Assembly (NCBI GenBank): GCA_029962745.1
Contig: CM057161.1
Coordinates: forward strand, 4,536,611 to 4,600,610
Direction: 5' to 3'
DNA length: 64,000 bases
Source: Echinometra lucunter
Taxonomy: Eukaryota > Echinodermata > Echinoidea > Camarodonta > Echinometridae
The notes under the pieces were generated by a model that was given only the letters and a program-made list of their open reading frames with translations, did no database searches and was not told the origin of the DNA. The translations under genes were made by a program, and so were the position numbers. Each line of letters opens with the position of its first letter. Within the stretch, counting starts at the first letter, position 1. Shown one piece after another: positions 34,701-43,640 of the stretch.

Positions 34701-37430
34701 ACAGATGTCAAAAGAAAGAATAAAAGGATAATCCATGCCCTCTAGCAAATTACTCATTGAATAACTAAGGCTCTATCTCATACAGAATTAGGACTGGCCT
34801 TTAATCTCAAGTATCACTTATGATCAAAGGGTACATTTGGGTCCATTACCTTGCCAAGGATTACAGGACTACAGGACTACAGGATTAAAAGGATTCCAGA
34901 CTTCTGGGCTCATATTCTACAAACTGCTTAAGCATGATATTCAAGAACTTTTTCTGATCTTTTTGTTGAGAGAGAAATCTGAACAAAAGCACATATCTTA
35001 TCAAACCATGGTAGGCTAAGAATTCCTGTTTTGAGTGTTACACTGTAGGTATGATTCTCCCGTACCATATGTGCATAATTTTTGTGTAGTGCGATTTTCA
35101 TTTTAACAAGCAAATTGCATAGGCAAATTTGGGCTTCAGTTGTCTCTCTCGACTCATACTCGGCAAGTCTTAATTACGTCACCAAATCCAAGAATTTTCA
35201 CTTATCTTCTTGACTAAGAAAATTTGTTTAATGTTTTTAGAATACGTTTACTGCAAAGTTGTTTGCATTAGACAAATTCTCAGGTACATTTACGTTAAAG
35301 CGTAAAAACTGATAATTGATCAAGCCTGTTAGTACGAAATTAAGCATTCTATCAGAGCACTTTTTTTTTTAAACTCTTACAACATTATTGTCAAGAGAAT
35401 TAGTTGTAATAAGGCATGTATTATTGTATTAGCTCATGAGTCTCCCCCGTGTTGACCAGAGAAATCATTTATCTTTGTACTGTATATTGTCATTGTGGGA
35501 GAATGCGATAAAAGAAAATGTGCCATGATCCATGGTACTTGGCGAGTCCAAATTATTTGGTCATCTGACTTCATTGTATGTATATCACCAAGAATAACAA
35601 AAAATAAACATCAAAACTGTTTTCTTTTTTATTTGTTCTGATTCCGGCACTAGCCTGCTTGTCAACTTGAAGGAGTTATAGAGTATACTGATATCATGAT
35701 ATATTGGTAATGACAAAATATCTTGGGACTTGCACTTGGGTGAAACCTTTGCTCTGTTGCTCTGGGAGCACCATTGAGTTTTTACTTCCAGAGCTAACAT
35801 TTCCATCCCACCAGTACCTGAAGTACTTGTAGTTGTCCCAAAACTGAATCCTGATGCACTGCTGGTTGTCTGAGTGCCCCCTCCAAGCCCACCGCCACCT
35901 AAGTTGAAGCCCCCTCCGGTGCTGGTGGTGGCTGTCCCGATGGGTTTCGTCCCAAACCCAAACCCCGAGCTGGAGGTGCTGGTGGCTGCTGATGGGGTGC
36001 TGAAGCCAAAAGAAGAGGCAGTTGTCTTGGTTGTGCTACCAAATGCAAATCCTGCAAGAAGAATCAAAACTAAACACTGAATTTGAAAAAAAAATTAACA
36101 TCTATGACCTATTACCTTTTACCTTCATATACCAAACTGTAATCAGATCGTCTTCCTATTGTGATGCATATTAGTGCACTCAGTTGAAGTTCATACTTCA
36201 AATGGTTCTTGAGATACTGTGCTAAAGAGGCAAACGCCTAAAATCTTGGAATTGACCTAGGTGACCTTTGACCTACGCACCCCAGAATAAAATCAGATCA
36301 TCTTCCTATAGTGATACACAATGGGACCTACTTTGAAGTTCATACCTCAAACTGTCCTTGAGATATCACGTTACAGAAAAAGCAGGAAAGACAGACAATT
36401 CGAAAACATAATACCTTCGGCACCACCTTGGGTGGGCGAAACAAAGACACTTAAAAAAAACATAGAAATACATAAGGAATATTTAAAACAATAGAATGCA
36501 TAACAAAAAAAAAATTCAAAATTGATAACCCATTTTTTTTGTAAAGGAGTCAATGTGAATGTTATGAAAAACATTTCTACCAAAATCATTGTTCCTAAAG
36601 CTTTATTCAGTGAGATATAGCCAAAACTATGATTTCTCACATAAATTAGCATGAATTAATTCATAAAAATAAAACAAAACAATTTGATAAAATCTAACCA
36701 TATAGCCTTGTAGATTACATCATTCTCTACCCTCATGCCAATTTTCGGGAGGGGGGGGGGGGGGGCTATAATATAAAATTATCAATGCATCGGGACCGGG
36801 GACTGGTCCCCTATTCTCTGGGTTTGCCAGGAATTCTATGGCGCATATGCACTTTCGTATCCATGTCCGATGGTGATGACTGATGGAATAAAGCGCTGCA
36901 GGTACATGTATGCACAGCACGGTGGTGTGTGCATCTGTGCGACTCGACTGCAGTGTGCTTCATTCCGTCAGGCTAGGAAGTAGGATCGGAATAGGATACG
37001 AAAGAGGACGAAAGAGGGTTGTGCATGCACCAGCAGCACTTTACCGTTTATTCCGTCAGCATACGAAAATGCATTAGCGCCAAATTCCATTGACACCATA
37101 TCTGAAAATCTCATGTTAGTTTCGTCCCAGCTCACATCACTCTATGATCTTGCTCTTTCTCAGTTTTATTCACGTCAGCAGTAACAAGTTAAACTCTTTC
37201 ACGCCGGGAATTTGAATGACTCAAAAGTGGTCAGCAAATTCCGGTCAATAGTAATATTTCAACTTTTATGCACCAAAGCTCATTGTATAGGCATATCTAA
37301 CAGTTAGCTTCAAAATAATAAAAAAGACAAATATCTCACCAGAAGTTCCTGTTGATGAGGCACCCAAACTACCAAAAGATGGTTTATTTTGCCCGCCAAA
37401 AGTGCTTGAACTTCCAAAATTGAACGTCAT
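22069..37430 (-). CDS. NUP54: NUP54 (nuclear pore glycoprotein p54), complete, 13 coding exons
   Basis: Nup54 is the middle partner of the Nup62-Nup58-Nup54 trimer that lines the central channel of the nuclear pore; its FG repeats bind transport receptors. Thirteen exons with GT-AG introns and consistent phases total 1,668 nt, i.e. 555 residues (human 507). Residues 1-155 form a Gly/Ser/Thr-rich FG domain (SGFAFG, SSGFGFG, SGFSFG, GTGFG) ending in 12 Gln. Residues ~168-375 form the conserved alpha/beta region with GDER, LLAKWNQLQAFWGTG, ENPFCRFK, EVVIYILER and LQNPPLGYDP; residues ~385-555 are the coiled-coil part (LSHRVLQ, QEVQRKQG, ELNAPTQ, HLKQQQEG). The start MTFNFG matches vertebrate MAFNFG. 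The stop follows LIERGLEEATS, about ten residues shorter than the human end. The gene shows unusual tandem copying of exon ends. Confidence 0.97.
22386..22544. mobile_element. MITE with GTTGCATAAAACTT ends
   Basis: Left GGTGCCGTTGCATAAAACTT, right AAGTTTTATGCAACGGACCC, with central TTGATTGGCTGTTGAGCAA. A fragment of the same family is at 22700-22775. Both sit in NUP54 intron 12. Confidence 0.75.
22776..22838 (-). pseudogene. Second, truncated copy of NUP54 exon 12
   Basis: Reads GQLPFSCSSEQYSVDPDLQ, then departs before the donor into MITE sequence (GTTACCATGG). It lacks a 5' splice site. Confidence 0.7.
22894..22965 (-). CDS. In-frame partial copy of NUP54 exon 12; possible alternative exon
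   Basis: With a 130-bp offset from exon 12, this copy reads SQLPLSHSSEQYSIDPDLQY then EIKQ without a stop. It ends at an intact GTGAGT donor and is preceded by CTTACAG, so a 72-nt exon with phase 0 at both ends could be included or could replace part of exon 12. Codon reading is preserved (the substitutions keep the coil-like sequence). No transcript evidence is available. Confidence 0.5.
23024..23134 (-). CDS. NUP54: NUP54 exon 12
   Basis: 111 nt, phase 0 to 0, acceptor GATGCAG, donor GTGAGT. Encodes ARLNEMLSQIRLQSHLPF, then SSEQYSIDPDLQYEIKQ. Two partial copies follow in the downstream intron. Confidence 0.96.
23559..23829. mobile_element. MITE with ATAGACCGATCCG ends
   Basis: TATAGACCGATCCGGCTT on the left and CTCGGATCGGTCTATAG on the right; about 270 bp, in NUP54 intron 11. 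Confidence 0.75.
23877..23996 (-). CDS. NUP54: NUP54 exon 11
   Basis: 120 nt, phase 0 to 0, acceptor CTCAG, donor GTATGT. Encodes VMARQEVQRKQGVSIQLEEE and AELNAPTQMK. Confidence 0.96.
24120..24205. repeat. (CAT/CAC)n trinucleotide array
   Basis: TCATTATCATCATCATCATC runs, with a second patch at 24430-24465, in NUP54 intron 10. Confidence 0.85.
24208..24345 (+). mobile_element. tRNA-derived SINE fragment
   Basis: ATAGCTCAATTGGTAGAGCA is a good tRNA D-arm/A box, continued by GTGGTCTTGCAATCCGG. The later CTTAGAGAGGACTTATAGC and GTTGGTCCTCTGG match the body seen at 54270-54419. The B box is degraded, so it is not a functional tRNA. Confidence 0.65.
24528..24905. mobile_element. MITE with GGGTAAAAA.TAC ends
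   Basis: GGGTAAAAAATACCC on the left, AAGTATTTTTACCC on the right; internal AGCTC-rich words (AGAGCTCAAATAGCTCCC, GGAGCTATTTTTTC). Confidence 0.65.
25031..25138 (-). CDS. NUP54: NUP54 exon 10
   Basis: 108 nt, phase 0 to 0, acceptor TTGACAG, donor GTAGGC. Encodes LMSKDLERLQEQQNTL and RRHLELSHRVLQ. A SINE begins about 33 bp upstream of this exon. Confidence 0.95.
25171..25370 (+). mobile_element. SINE of the type-II-tRNA family, copy 1
   Basis: GTCGCAGTCGAGTGGTTTAA (A box) and GGGGGTTCAATCCCC (B box), then CCCTTGAGCAAGGCATCTTA and GGCATATTGATACCAACATG. It is collinear with the copy at 50037-50230. Confidence 0.85.
25721..25814 (-). CDS. NUP54: NUP54 exon 9
   Basis: 94 nt, phase 2 to 0, acceptor ATTTTAG, donor GTAAGT. 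Encodes LIPVPLVGFDVIKTRLEYQE and QQHQARLD, the start of the coiled-coil part. Confidence 0.95.
26471..26525 (-). CDS. NUP54: NUP54 exon 8
   Basis: 55 nt, phase 1 to 2, acceptor GTACTAG, donor GTAAGC. Encodes GYDPRLWRQAQLDNPDPD, equal to the vertebrate GVDPIIWEQAKVDNPDSE. Confidence 0.94.
27236..27407 (-). repeat. Two tandem copies of NUP54 exon 7 3' end, one with intact donor
   Basis: The 91-bp unit covers the last ~75 nt of exon 7 and its 5' splice site. In the nearer copy, about 40 bp around the donor are identical (CTCACCTAAAGGAGGATTTT on the plus strand), giving a second GTGAGT at 27316-27311. Use of this donor would add 91 nt with stop codons. The farther copy has lost the donor. Confidence 0.85.
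27408..27604 (-). CDS. NUP54: NUP54 exon 7
   Basis: 197 nt, phase 2 to 1, acceptor TTCCAG, donor GTGAGT. Encodes AEVVIYILERQPTGATKRIP through LEHYLQNPPL. Its 3' end plus donor is tandemly repeated downstream (27236-27407). Confidence 0.96.
27661..28156. mobile_element. Foldback MITE, 'TTCACCATGTGGTAAGTCC' family, copy 2
   Basis: Perfect outer arms (TTCGTAGAAAGGGTTTACGG and its exact complement at the right end). Arms of about 200 bp flank a non-palindromic middle with three GAGTCGGCTT repeats and CGTTTCGGGCAGCTTG. It lies in NUP54 intron 6; copy 1 is at 1921-2280. Confidence 0.85.
28608..28768. repeat. (TTC)n/(CTC)n array
   Basis: Imperfect CTT/TTC/CTC triplets; the poly-Ser, poly-Leu and poly-Glu open frames on both strands are artefacts of the repeat. 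Confidence 0.9.
28851..29038 (-). CDS. NUP54: NUP54 exon 6
   Basis: 188 nt, phase 0 to 2, acceptor CATATAG, donor GTAAGT. Encodes TVGYSVKP, DGLVVLHFNKKDTQIRAQQQ and RPLPND. Confidence 0.95.
29412..29596 (-). CDS. NUP54: NUP54 exon 5
   Basis: 185 nt, phase 1 to 0, acceptor GTTCAAG after a long pyrimidine tract, donor GTGAGG. Encodes the strongly conserved GDERDNLLAKWNQLQAFWGT and ENPFCRFK. Confidence 0.97.
29690..30284. mobile_element. TTAA-flanked foldback element, family A copy 1
   Basis: TTAA then AGGAGAATGCAACCCAG; right end TGGGTTGCATTCTCCT then TTAA. The inner arms share CTCTTGAACAG/CTGTTCAAGAG and GGCAACTTTGCCAGCATCTG. TTAA target duplication is the signature of piggyBac-type elements; no transposase is present. 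Confidence 0.8.
30281..31134. mobile_element. TTAA-flanked foldback element, family B, abutting family A
   Basis: TTAA then CCCATTTGTGACAGGAATTA; right end ACTGTCGCGAATGAG then TTAA. Arms share TTGGCAACACCAACATTTTT and AAGTTGCCAATTTGC. The left TTAA (30281-30284) is also the right TTAA of the preceding element. One arm of family B recurs at 52510-52800. Confidence 0.8.
31880..32030 (+). mobile_element. Retrotransposon-like 3' tail with polyA signal
   Basis: TGTATATTTGTCACACTTTA, TTGTATCCAATGTTTGTATT, TTCTTAATAAATGCAGAAAC and a terminal A-run. The same string order is at 43290-43420, so it is a dispersed 3' end, probably of a LINE. Confidence 0.5.
32121..32183 (-). CDS. NUP54: NUP54 exon 4 (poly-Gln)
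   Basis: 63 nt, phase 1 to 1, acceptor TATACAG, donor GTAGAT. Encodes GLGTGFGT followed by 12 Gln (mixed CAA/CAG). It aligns with the shorter Gln run of vertebrate Nup54. Confidence 0.9.
32466..32874. mobile_element. MITE with GGCCAAAAAAAAAAA ends
   Basis: Left AGGCCAAAAAAAAAAAATG then TTATGTTGCCCTCA; right TGAGGGCAACATAACAACTT, a T-run and GGCCCT. The inner GGTCGGTCGATTG/CCGGTCAGTCGATT also pair. In NUP54 intron 3. Confidence 0.75.
33103..33648. mobile_element. hAT-type non-autonomous element, 546 bp, 8-bp TSD
   Basis: The terminal inverted repeat CAGTGGCGGCACCA is present at both ends, and the flanks carry an identical 8-bp duplication CAGCTGAG (33095-33102 and 33649-33656). Both are typical of hAT elements. 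Internally it has G/C runs and three GCGAGCGAAGCGAGCGA blocks at an ~80-bp period. No transposase. In NUP54 intron 3. Confidence 0.9.
34047..34160 (-). CDS. NUP54: NUP54 exon 3 (FG domain)
   Basis: 114 nt, phase 1 to 1, acceptor GCTACAG, donor GTGAGT. Encodes GFGAKPGGSVFGGGGFGQTA and KFQFGGTG. Confidence 0.95.
   Translation of the reverse strand, partial: VLAPSLEDLCLAEVGLVRPLPRQPPASFSLVVQELQQ
35818..36051 (-). CDS. NUP54: NUP54 exon 2 (FG domain)
   Basis: 234 nt, phase 1 to 1, acceptor TTGCAG, donor GTACTG. Carries most FG motifs (GFAFG, SFGFS, SGFGFG, GFSFG) in a Gly/Thr/Ser-rich background. Confidence 0.95.
36100..36435. mobile_element. Degenerate copy of the 4244-5266 element
   Basis: Two units with CAGATC.TCTTCCTAT.GTGAT and TTGACCTACG...CCCAGAAT, closing with AAACATAATACCTTCGGCAC and ACCTTGGGTGGGCG. 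In NUP54 intron 1. Confidence 0.65.
36720..37330. other. NUP54 intron 1, near end
   Basis: Contains a G-run, one arm of the GGACTGGTCCCCTATTCTC repeat (36795-36835) and otherwise unique sequence without coding signal. Confidence 0.4.
37340..37430 (-). CDS. NUP54: NUP54 exon 1 (start codon)
   Basis: 91 nt; ATG at 37430, MTFNFGSSSTFGG, phase 1 exit at GTGAGA. First FG motifs of the N-terminal domain. Confidence 0.93.
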
Positions 37431-37531
37431 GTTTGCTTATTTTGCTGGCGATCGAGGAGAAAAACAGCTTTTACCAGAAGATGGCGCACTTGAAAAAAAT
37501 TGCGAAGTCGCCTTGATTGGAGCAAAGATTA

Positions 37532-38696
37532 TCCCGGGGGGGGGGGGGGCACTCTATGTACAACACTGTAACCATGCGCGTGCACAAAAACGCGGAATAA
37601 GGGGTGTTTTTTCAGGCAGAGCACGGATCCGCGCGGATCCGCGATAAGGGTATCAAAATCGCCGATTTGAGAGAAAAAGGGGGTCTTCTTTTCAGCGCTA
37701 AATCCGCGCTAAGGGTCATTTTTTTGCATAATCTGAAGTGAAATAAAAATGTACCTAATTCACAGTGATTTTCCCCCTTTCCATCAATTTCCCCCAATTT
37801 TCACTGATTTTTCAATTTATTTACAGTCGCATCATTCATATTTTTGTGACATTGTACCCCCGGAGCGAGGTGTAAACAAAATGGGTGTATATAGCTGAAG
37901 AATACTGTTCATAGTTGTAATTGAGAAGAATACAAAATACTCATTTTTAAATGTCCAGTTTCTCTGTTCTGTTGTTTATCTATTTGAGAAACACGGATTT
38001 CCTTAACAAATACTGATTGGAGTACTGAAATGTTCCAGTGAAATGTGGCAGCTCTGTTGATGCAACCCGAGGAAATGGCATGATTTTAGAATTAGTTAAT
38101 TTTTGATTTATTATGTTAAAACTACAATTATTGTTTACCACCCCCTTTTTTATTATCAAAATATGAACTTAGTCCCTGTTGCTTTTGAAAGAACTTTTAA
38201 ATGATACATTCTTAGTATTCCTACAGTCTTGCTCTAATGATAAGAGTTATATTTGACCTAGTCCTTGTTAAGGGTGCTTTTTAAGTCCAATGCTCTCAAT
38301 CATTGTTAAAGGTATACGGGGAGAGAAAAATCCTAGTTTAAGGGTATGCGTTGGGAGAAAAATCCTAGTTAAGGGTATGCGTGGAGAGAAAAATCCTAGT
38401 TAAGAGTATACGTGGACAGAAAAAAATCCTAGTTAGGGGTATGCGTGGAGAGAAAAATCCTTGTTAAGGGTATGTGTGGAGAGAAAAATCCTAGTTAAGG
38501 GTATACATGGAGAGAAAAATCCTTGTTAAGGGTATGCGTGGAGAGAAAAATCCTAGTTAAGGGTATGCTGGAGAGAAAAAATCCTAGTTAAGGGTAGCTT
38601 TTTTGAGCTCCGCGAATCCTAGTTAAGGGTACTTTTTGAAAGGGTGTGCACGAGCATGGTTACAGTGTTGTACATAGAGTGGCCCCCCCCCCCCGG
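37532..38696. mobile_element. 1.16-kb element with CCCGGGGG ends and internal minisatellite
   Basis: The left CCCGG plus G-run, then GCACTCTATGTACAACACTG, is matched in inverse by CAGTGTTGTACATAGAGTGG plus C-run and CCGG at the right. 38305-38635 is a tandem array of about nine 31-36-bp units (GTATGCGTGGAGAGAAAAAT, CCTAGTTAAGG). It lies about 100 bp upstream of the NUP54 start codon, possibly within promoter DNA. Confidence 0.8.
38305..38635. repeat. ~33-bp minisatellite
   Basis: Units alternate GGTATGCGTGGAGAGAAAAA and TCCTAGTTAA with small length changes. Confidence 0.9.
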
Positions 38697-38964
38697 AAGA
38701 TTATGGAGAATCTTTGATTGGAACCAGTTTGCGGGCCAGTGGGCCAGTTTGCCAGCGATCCGAAAATATGAAAGAACATTCAAATATATTGGTAAATAAT
38801 CGAGTTATGAAATCGAAATATATCATCCGCATATACTTTCTGAAAAGCACCCTAAACGAGGATTGAAGGGGGAGTGGTTCTGATACCCCAAAACAGACCT
38901 GTTATAGGAAAACCTGTCTCAACATCTCCGAATTTCATAACCTTAACAGGGATTTTACGTAATT

Positions 38965-39027
38965 CAAGGCAGGGGCGAATCTGAGGGGGGGGGGGGGCGA
39001 ATCGGCCCTGGTCCCCCACCCCCCTCT

Positions 39028-39066
<39 letters not shown>

Positions 39067-39225
39067 TATCAGCGAATTAGGGCGAGGGCAAAATAAGCAC
39101 CTGAAAATGCCGAGGCTTTTTTTTAAAACGCTTGTCAGCAATTGAATTTTTCGGGTAAAACAGACACCTGAAAAAGCCGACCGCCCCCCCCCCCCCCCCG
39201 AAAAATGCTGGATCTGGCCCTGCAC
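38965..39225. mobile_element. G/C-run repeat with long T-run
   Basis: GGGGCGAATCTGAGG, G-run, a ~35-base T-run, GCTTATCAGCGAAT, ACAGACACCTGAAAAAGCCG, C-run, GGATCTGGCCCTGC. Same family as 15428-15665. Confidence 0.6.
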
Positions 39226-40020
39226 GGTATTACACTCTATTCAAGGATTGCATCATCACCTCTGAATTTATACCCTTTTTAAAAATTTTTAGCTGTATAA
39301 AGGAGATCTGAAACCGTGGGGAAATATCCAAAGAGATAAAAAGAGAGGATAGAGAGAAGCAATTTAAGAAAAGTTCCATCAAAATCGGTTATTAAATGAG
39401 AAAGTTAGGAAAGTTGTCTCAATCTACTTTCTTATGCAGATCCTCAAATTGGCAATATTGCTTCAAAATAGCAGGTTTACTGTGAGAAGGACAACTCTCA
39501 ATCGGTCTTGTATACACAAAATTTCATATTTTCTCCATTGCCTCATTTTATGCTTTTTAATGACTGTATTAATAAAGTCTTTTACTTATTTCAAACAATG
39601 TTAATAGGGCCTTGTTGAAAAACAGTATATCTGAACATGTAATCCTGTATAAAGATGTTTTAATAAATAAATCAATCAGTCAATCAATCTCTAAAGATGC
39701 TGCTTGTCTCTTTGTGAACTCAGCATAATGTTGTGACATTTTCCCATTATATATTTGAGCTAGGGTTTCATTCTCCCTTAAGATACCCTAAACGGGGAAC
39801 GTGCTTTATACGCACCTGATGCTGAACTTGTATTTTTATGCGTTTTCATGCACGCAAATCGGATGTATAGGTGATATGTCTATGGGCTATGTACAGGCCT
39901 CAATATACCCCCGCTCCCCCCGGGCCCCGGAATCGTATAGTGACCATTCTGTTGTAGTGACGTCATTACAGTCTTGCGATGATCTACAATTTGAAGCCGA
40001 TTAGGCCAAAATGATGCTTG
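39226..40020. other. Repeat-derived intergenic DNA
   Basis: 39280-39560 shows hairpin-type words (CCTCAAATTGGCAATATTGC). 39560-39690 ends in AATAAATAAATCAATCAGTC, like a LINE 3' end. No gene seen. Confidence 0.4.
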
Positions 40021-40524
40021 ATTTTTATAGCCAGGGGCGTAGATAGAACATTTTTATGGGGCGGGGGGGGGGGGGAGGTGTAAGACCTCTAAATTCGCCC
40101 ACAAATTTTGATCCAAAATTTAAGTCCAACTCCCACACGTACACACACGAGCAATTATTTTCAAACATTATCGCAGATACTAAAACGTACTAAATCTTCA
40201 TTACTTTAATGGAATTTCTAGGGACACGAAGCGTTTGAATTGGGAGGAGCCACCCTGATTATAAATTTTACGAACCAGCGAAGCGAGTGAGCCAGTAATA
40301 ACAAATATTAATTGCTTTGAGAGAAGTGTTATTTTGTCATCAAAATACAATATAGGTCTATAAGATAATTGGTTACCTTAATTGCTGCCAAATATAACTC
40401 TATTTGGCACCTCGCTGGTCCAATTATTATTTGCTGTCCATAAGCAACTTGCATGTTTCTAAATATTACGAGCGAGCAAACACACTTTTTTTCATGACAG
40501 AAATAATAACTCATCAGTAAAATC

Positions 40525-40763
40525 AGGGGCGGCGCTACGGAGGGGGGGGGGCAGGGGACGCCCCTATGACTTTTCAAGTGACCAAAGAAAAAAAGAGGAG
40601 AAAAAGAAGAAAAAAGAGGAGAAAGAAGAAAGAACAGAATGGGAAAAAAGAAGGTTGGTTCATGTAACTATATGATACCCCTATTATTCATTTAAAACAT
40701 AAATAAACTCACCCATGGGTCATCCCCCCCCCCCCCCCGTCAAAATACCCTGGCGCTGCCCCG
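40525..40763. mobile_element. Probable hAT-type short element
   Basis: Left CAGGGGCGGCGCTACGG, right CCTGGCGCTGCCCCG; flanks AGTAAAAT and AATAAAAT agree at most positions as a worn 8-bp duplication. A second left-end-like CAGGGGCGTAGATAG lies at 40033 without a clear partner. Confidence 0.55.
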
Positions 40764-40952
40764 AATAAAATGCACTATATGGGCCTATGAAACATCTAAA
40801 TTATATATTCGGTTATTAAGACTTTCACAGCGATGGCCGATAAGCATACGCCGCTCCCCCCCCCCCCCCTTTCCTTTTCCCAACTCTATAGATCTGTTAT
40901 TGGAAGGCGTAGTTCACATAGAAAACCCCATATTGTACAAAGAAAACTTGAG

Positions 40953-40958
<6 letters not shown>

Positions 40959-40996
<38 letters not shown>
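40959..40996. repeat. (TC)n microsatellite
   Basis: About 19 TC dinucleotides without interruption. Confidence 0.95.
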
Positions 40997-41001
<5 letters not shown>

Positions 41002-41874
41002 GATTTTATTTTCTTTGTGTGTTTGCTGTGTTTGCTATTGTGTACCACCCTCATTAAGTCTTTTGTTTTTCAATCAAATTCTTTTGTAACATAGTAATAA
41101 ATAATCAAGATTATTGTTGTCAGATATCAATGATCGTTAATGTTGAAACAAATAAAATCAGGGCGCCGCTCCACAATATCATGGATCTTATGATTGATGT
41201 AATGGTTTAAGAGCCTTTATTCAGGAAACACTATTCATTTTTTTCAATGATTTTGGGTTTAAAGTCAAACAAATTGTATGTAAACTTTTAATATCATCTT
41301 TGTATGTTTCAACAATGAATAATCCATCAAATTCCATTCCGGTTCCACAGCATTGTTTGAACCAACATCTTCTCCCGAATGTTATTTCTTTAAATCAAAA
41401 AGTCCCCACCATATCCGCCTTTCTTTGGTTTTTATTAAGAATTCTCATTAATGATTTTATTATTCATTTAGAACTCGACTTTTTTTAATCACCTGCCGCC
41501 AAGCCCTCCTTGAATTGTTTGCTCAACCACTAAGTTCCTGACGGGATGTTTCCGTCGCTAGGGCATCTCGTATGCTGATGTCTCCCGCTACCTCCGTTAC
41601 TACGACAACGTCTTGGTAGCGTGCTCTTCAGGCTTGTCGCACTCCGTGGCAGATTCAAGCACGGCAGTATTAGAAATACGACTGACCAATGGCGTAGAGT
41701 GGGTCCAGTCACTCAGGGGGGGGGGGGGGGCTCTGGTGAGATGGGGGGCATTGCCGTACGCACATCATAGGGGGCAGTTGTCCCCTAGAAATTTTCAAAA
41801 ACCCCACATTTTTCTCCTTTTTCCTTACCTTTTTTATTGAGAATTTCCCCAAATTCCACCCAAAATGTGGACCA

Positions 41875-42013
41875 GGGGGGCGTTTCATGAAACAATTAGT
41901 CGGTGGTTTTCACCGGCTAATTTGCTTTCAGCCAATCAGATGTGAGTATTTTCAGTAGCTTATAACATTTGTCGGTGATTTTCACCGACAAAACTCTTCA
42001 TGAAACGCTCCCC
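41875..42013. mobile_element. MITE with GGGGGCGTTTCATGAAA ends
   Basis: Left GGGGGCGTTTCATGAAAC, right TTCATGAAACGCTCCCC; the inner word GTCGGTG.TTTTCACCG varies from relatives, and the central CAGCCAATCAGATG is kept. Confidence 0.8.
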
Positions 42014-42114
42014 AGATCGTTCAATTTCAATTCTGAAAATGCAAAAGCTCCCGGTCGGTCGCTTCGCTCACTCACTTGCATGTTCCCTCAAATAGTGAAT
42101 ATATTCTTGCCCCC

Positions 42115-42494
42115 TACACACTAAGAAAAAAAGGTGCAAGTTTGCACCCTAAATGCAACACTGGCAGCACCTTTTTGGGTGCAATCTTGCACCCTATACG
42201 AAAAAGGTGCAAAAATGCACCTTTTTGTTCTTGTTTGCACCCGAAAATGCCCGTTTGCACCCTAAAAAGTGCAACTTTGCACCTTTTAGGGTGCAGAAAT
42301 TTTTGCGTACAAAAAGGTGCAAATTTCACCTTCCCTAAAAGGGTGCAACTCTGCACCCTTTAGGGTGCAAAATGTAGCTAACTGCACCTTTAAAGGTGCA
42401 AAAAGCAAAAAATGCAAAAAAAGTTGCACCGAAAAGGAGCTCCCAGTGTTGCATTTGAAGGGTGCAAAATTACACCCCTTTTTTTTAGCGTGTA
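42115..42494. mobile_element. MITE built from GGTGCAA/TTGCACC words
   Basis: The ends TACAC.CTAAAAAAAA and its complement enclose about 380 bp in which GGTGCA or TGCACC recurs roughly twenty times in both orientations. Confidence 0.8.
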
Positions 42495-42599
42495 TAGGAA
42501 AAAATTCCTGCGTACGGCCTTGTATAAGGGGGGGGGGTGGAAATATTTGGGTGAGATGCGATATTATGTTTGTTTAATAAGTCATTAAAAAAATCATGG

Positions 42600-43190
42600 A
42601 AAAATTACAATATTTTGCAATAATTACAAGTAATTATAAGAGATCAGAAAATCATGACAGTTCGACGACTCTCGATGCATGTTATCCTTAGTCAAAGCAA
42701 CAATTAAATCTGCATGTAAGTCAAGTTGCAGTTTAATGAAAATCATTCTCGACCATTCGCATACTTGACCAGAGTCTAGAGTGAGCTCCATTAGTAATTT
42801 CCAATTAAAGTCAAACGCTCAATTAAAGTCAAACGCTCAACTGTATGGCGAGAAGATGGCTGTCAAACTAACGCCTCAGTCATAACGAAAACCAACTTTA
42901 TTAAAGCGGCGTATTCTTGGCCATTAAGAATAACGATTTTTTTTGGTCGATCTGTTGTTTGAATTGTATGGGTATCGATTGGTGTGACTGAAGTGTGACT
43001 GATGGCGGGTCATCGCTTTGACCATCCATAAACCGATTTATAGCGAATGCCAATTAGAGGGTCAATTAGAGAGGACATCAAGTATTATGGGTGATACTGA
43101 TTTAAATGGTCAAGGGTTGGTTTGTCTCGACAAGGACAATAGATCTCAGTAAAGTAGCTGTAGGCATGAGTATTGATCCCGGGGGGATAG
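42600..43190. other. Unique intergenic DNA
   Basis: No coding signal or recognisable repeat apart from a short direct repeat (CAATTAAAGTCAAACGCT) at 42803-42840. Confidence 0.4.
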
Positions 43191-43539
43191 GGGATGATTC
43201 CCCCCCCCCCCCCCGATATTTCAAGTTGGGGTGGCCTGAATTATCATCCCCCTAAAATTGACATCATGATGATTTTATATTATCTAAGTATATTATATAT
43301 GTCATTTGTATATTTTGTCACTCTTTATTTGTAGTAACTCTGATTTGTTTCATTACGGTATCCATTGTTTGTTTGTTTTTTTTTTATTTCTCAATTTTTT
43401 AATGTAGAAACTTTTGGGGAAAAAGGGGGGAAATCATCGACTGAAAGTTAAACTGCAGTGGTGATGACAATAATAATCATGATTATATTTTACCTTAGAA
43501 TTCTTGCATTTGGTTCAAAAGTTCAATTTTTCATTTGAT

Positions 43540-43640
43540 GAAATGATGATGAAGAGGAGGAGGAGGAAGATAACAATGATGACGATGATGACGACGATGA
43601 TGTTGAATATGATGATGACGGTGATGATGACATACCATCG
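43540..43640. repeat. (GAT/GAC)n array
   Basis: Imperfect GATGATGAC triplets with a preceding GAGGAG patch. Confidence 0.85.

Noticed and set aside
38305..38635. CRISPR-like regular repeats
   Set aside because: Eukaryotic minisatellite: adjacent units with no unique spacers and no cas genes.
42076..42577. Open frames with Cys/Lys/Phe-rich peptides on both strands
   Set aside because: Shadow translations of the GGTGCAA-word MITE.
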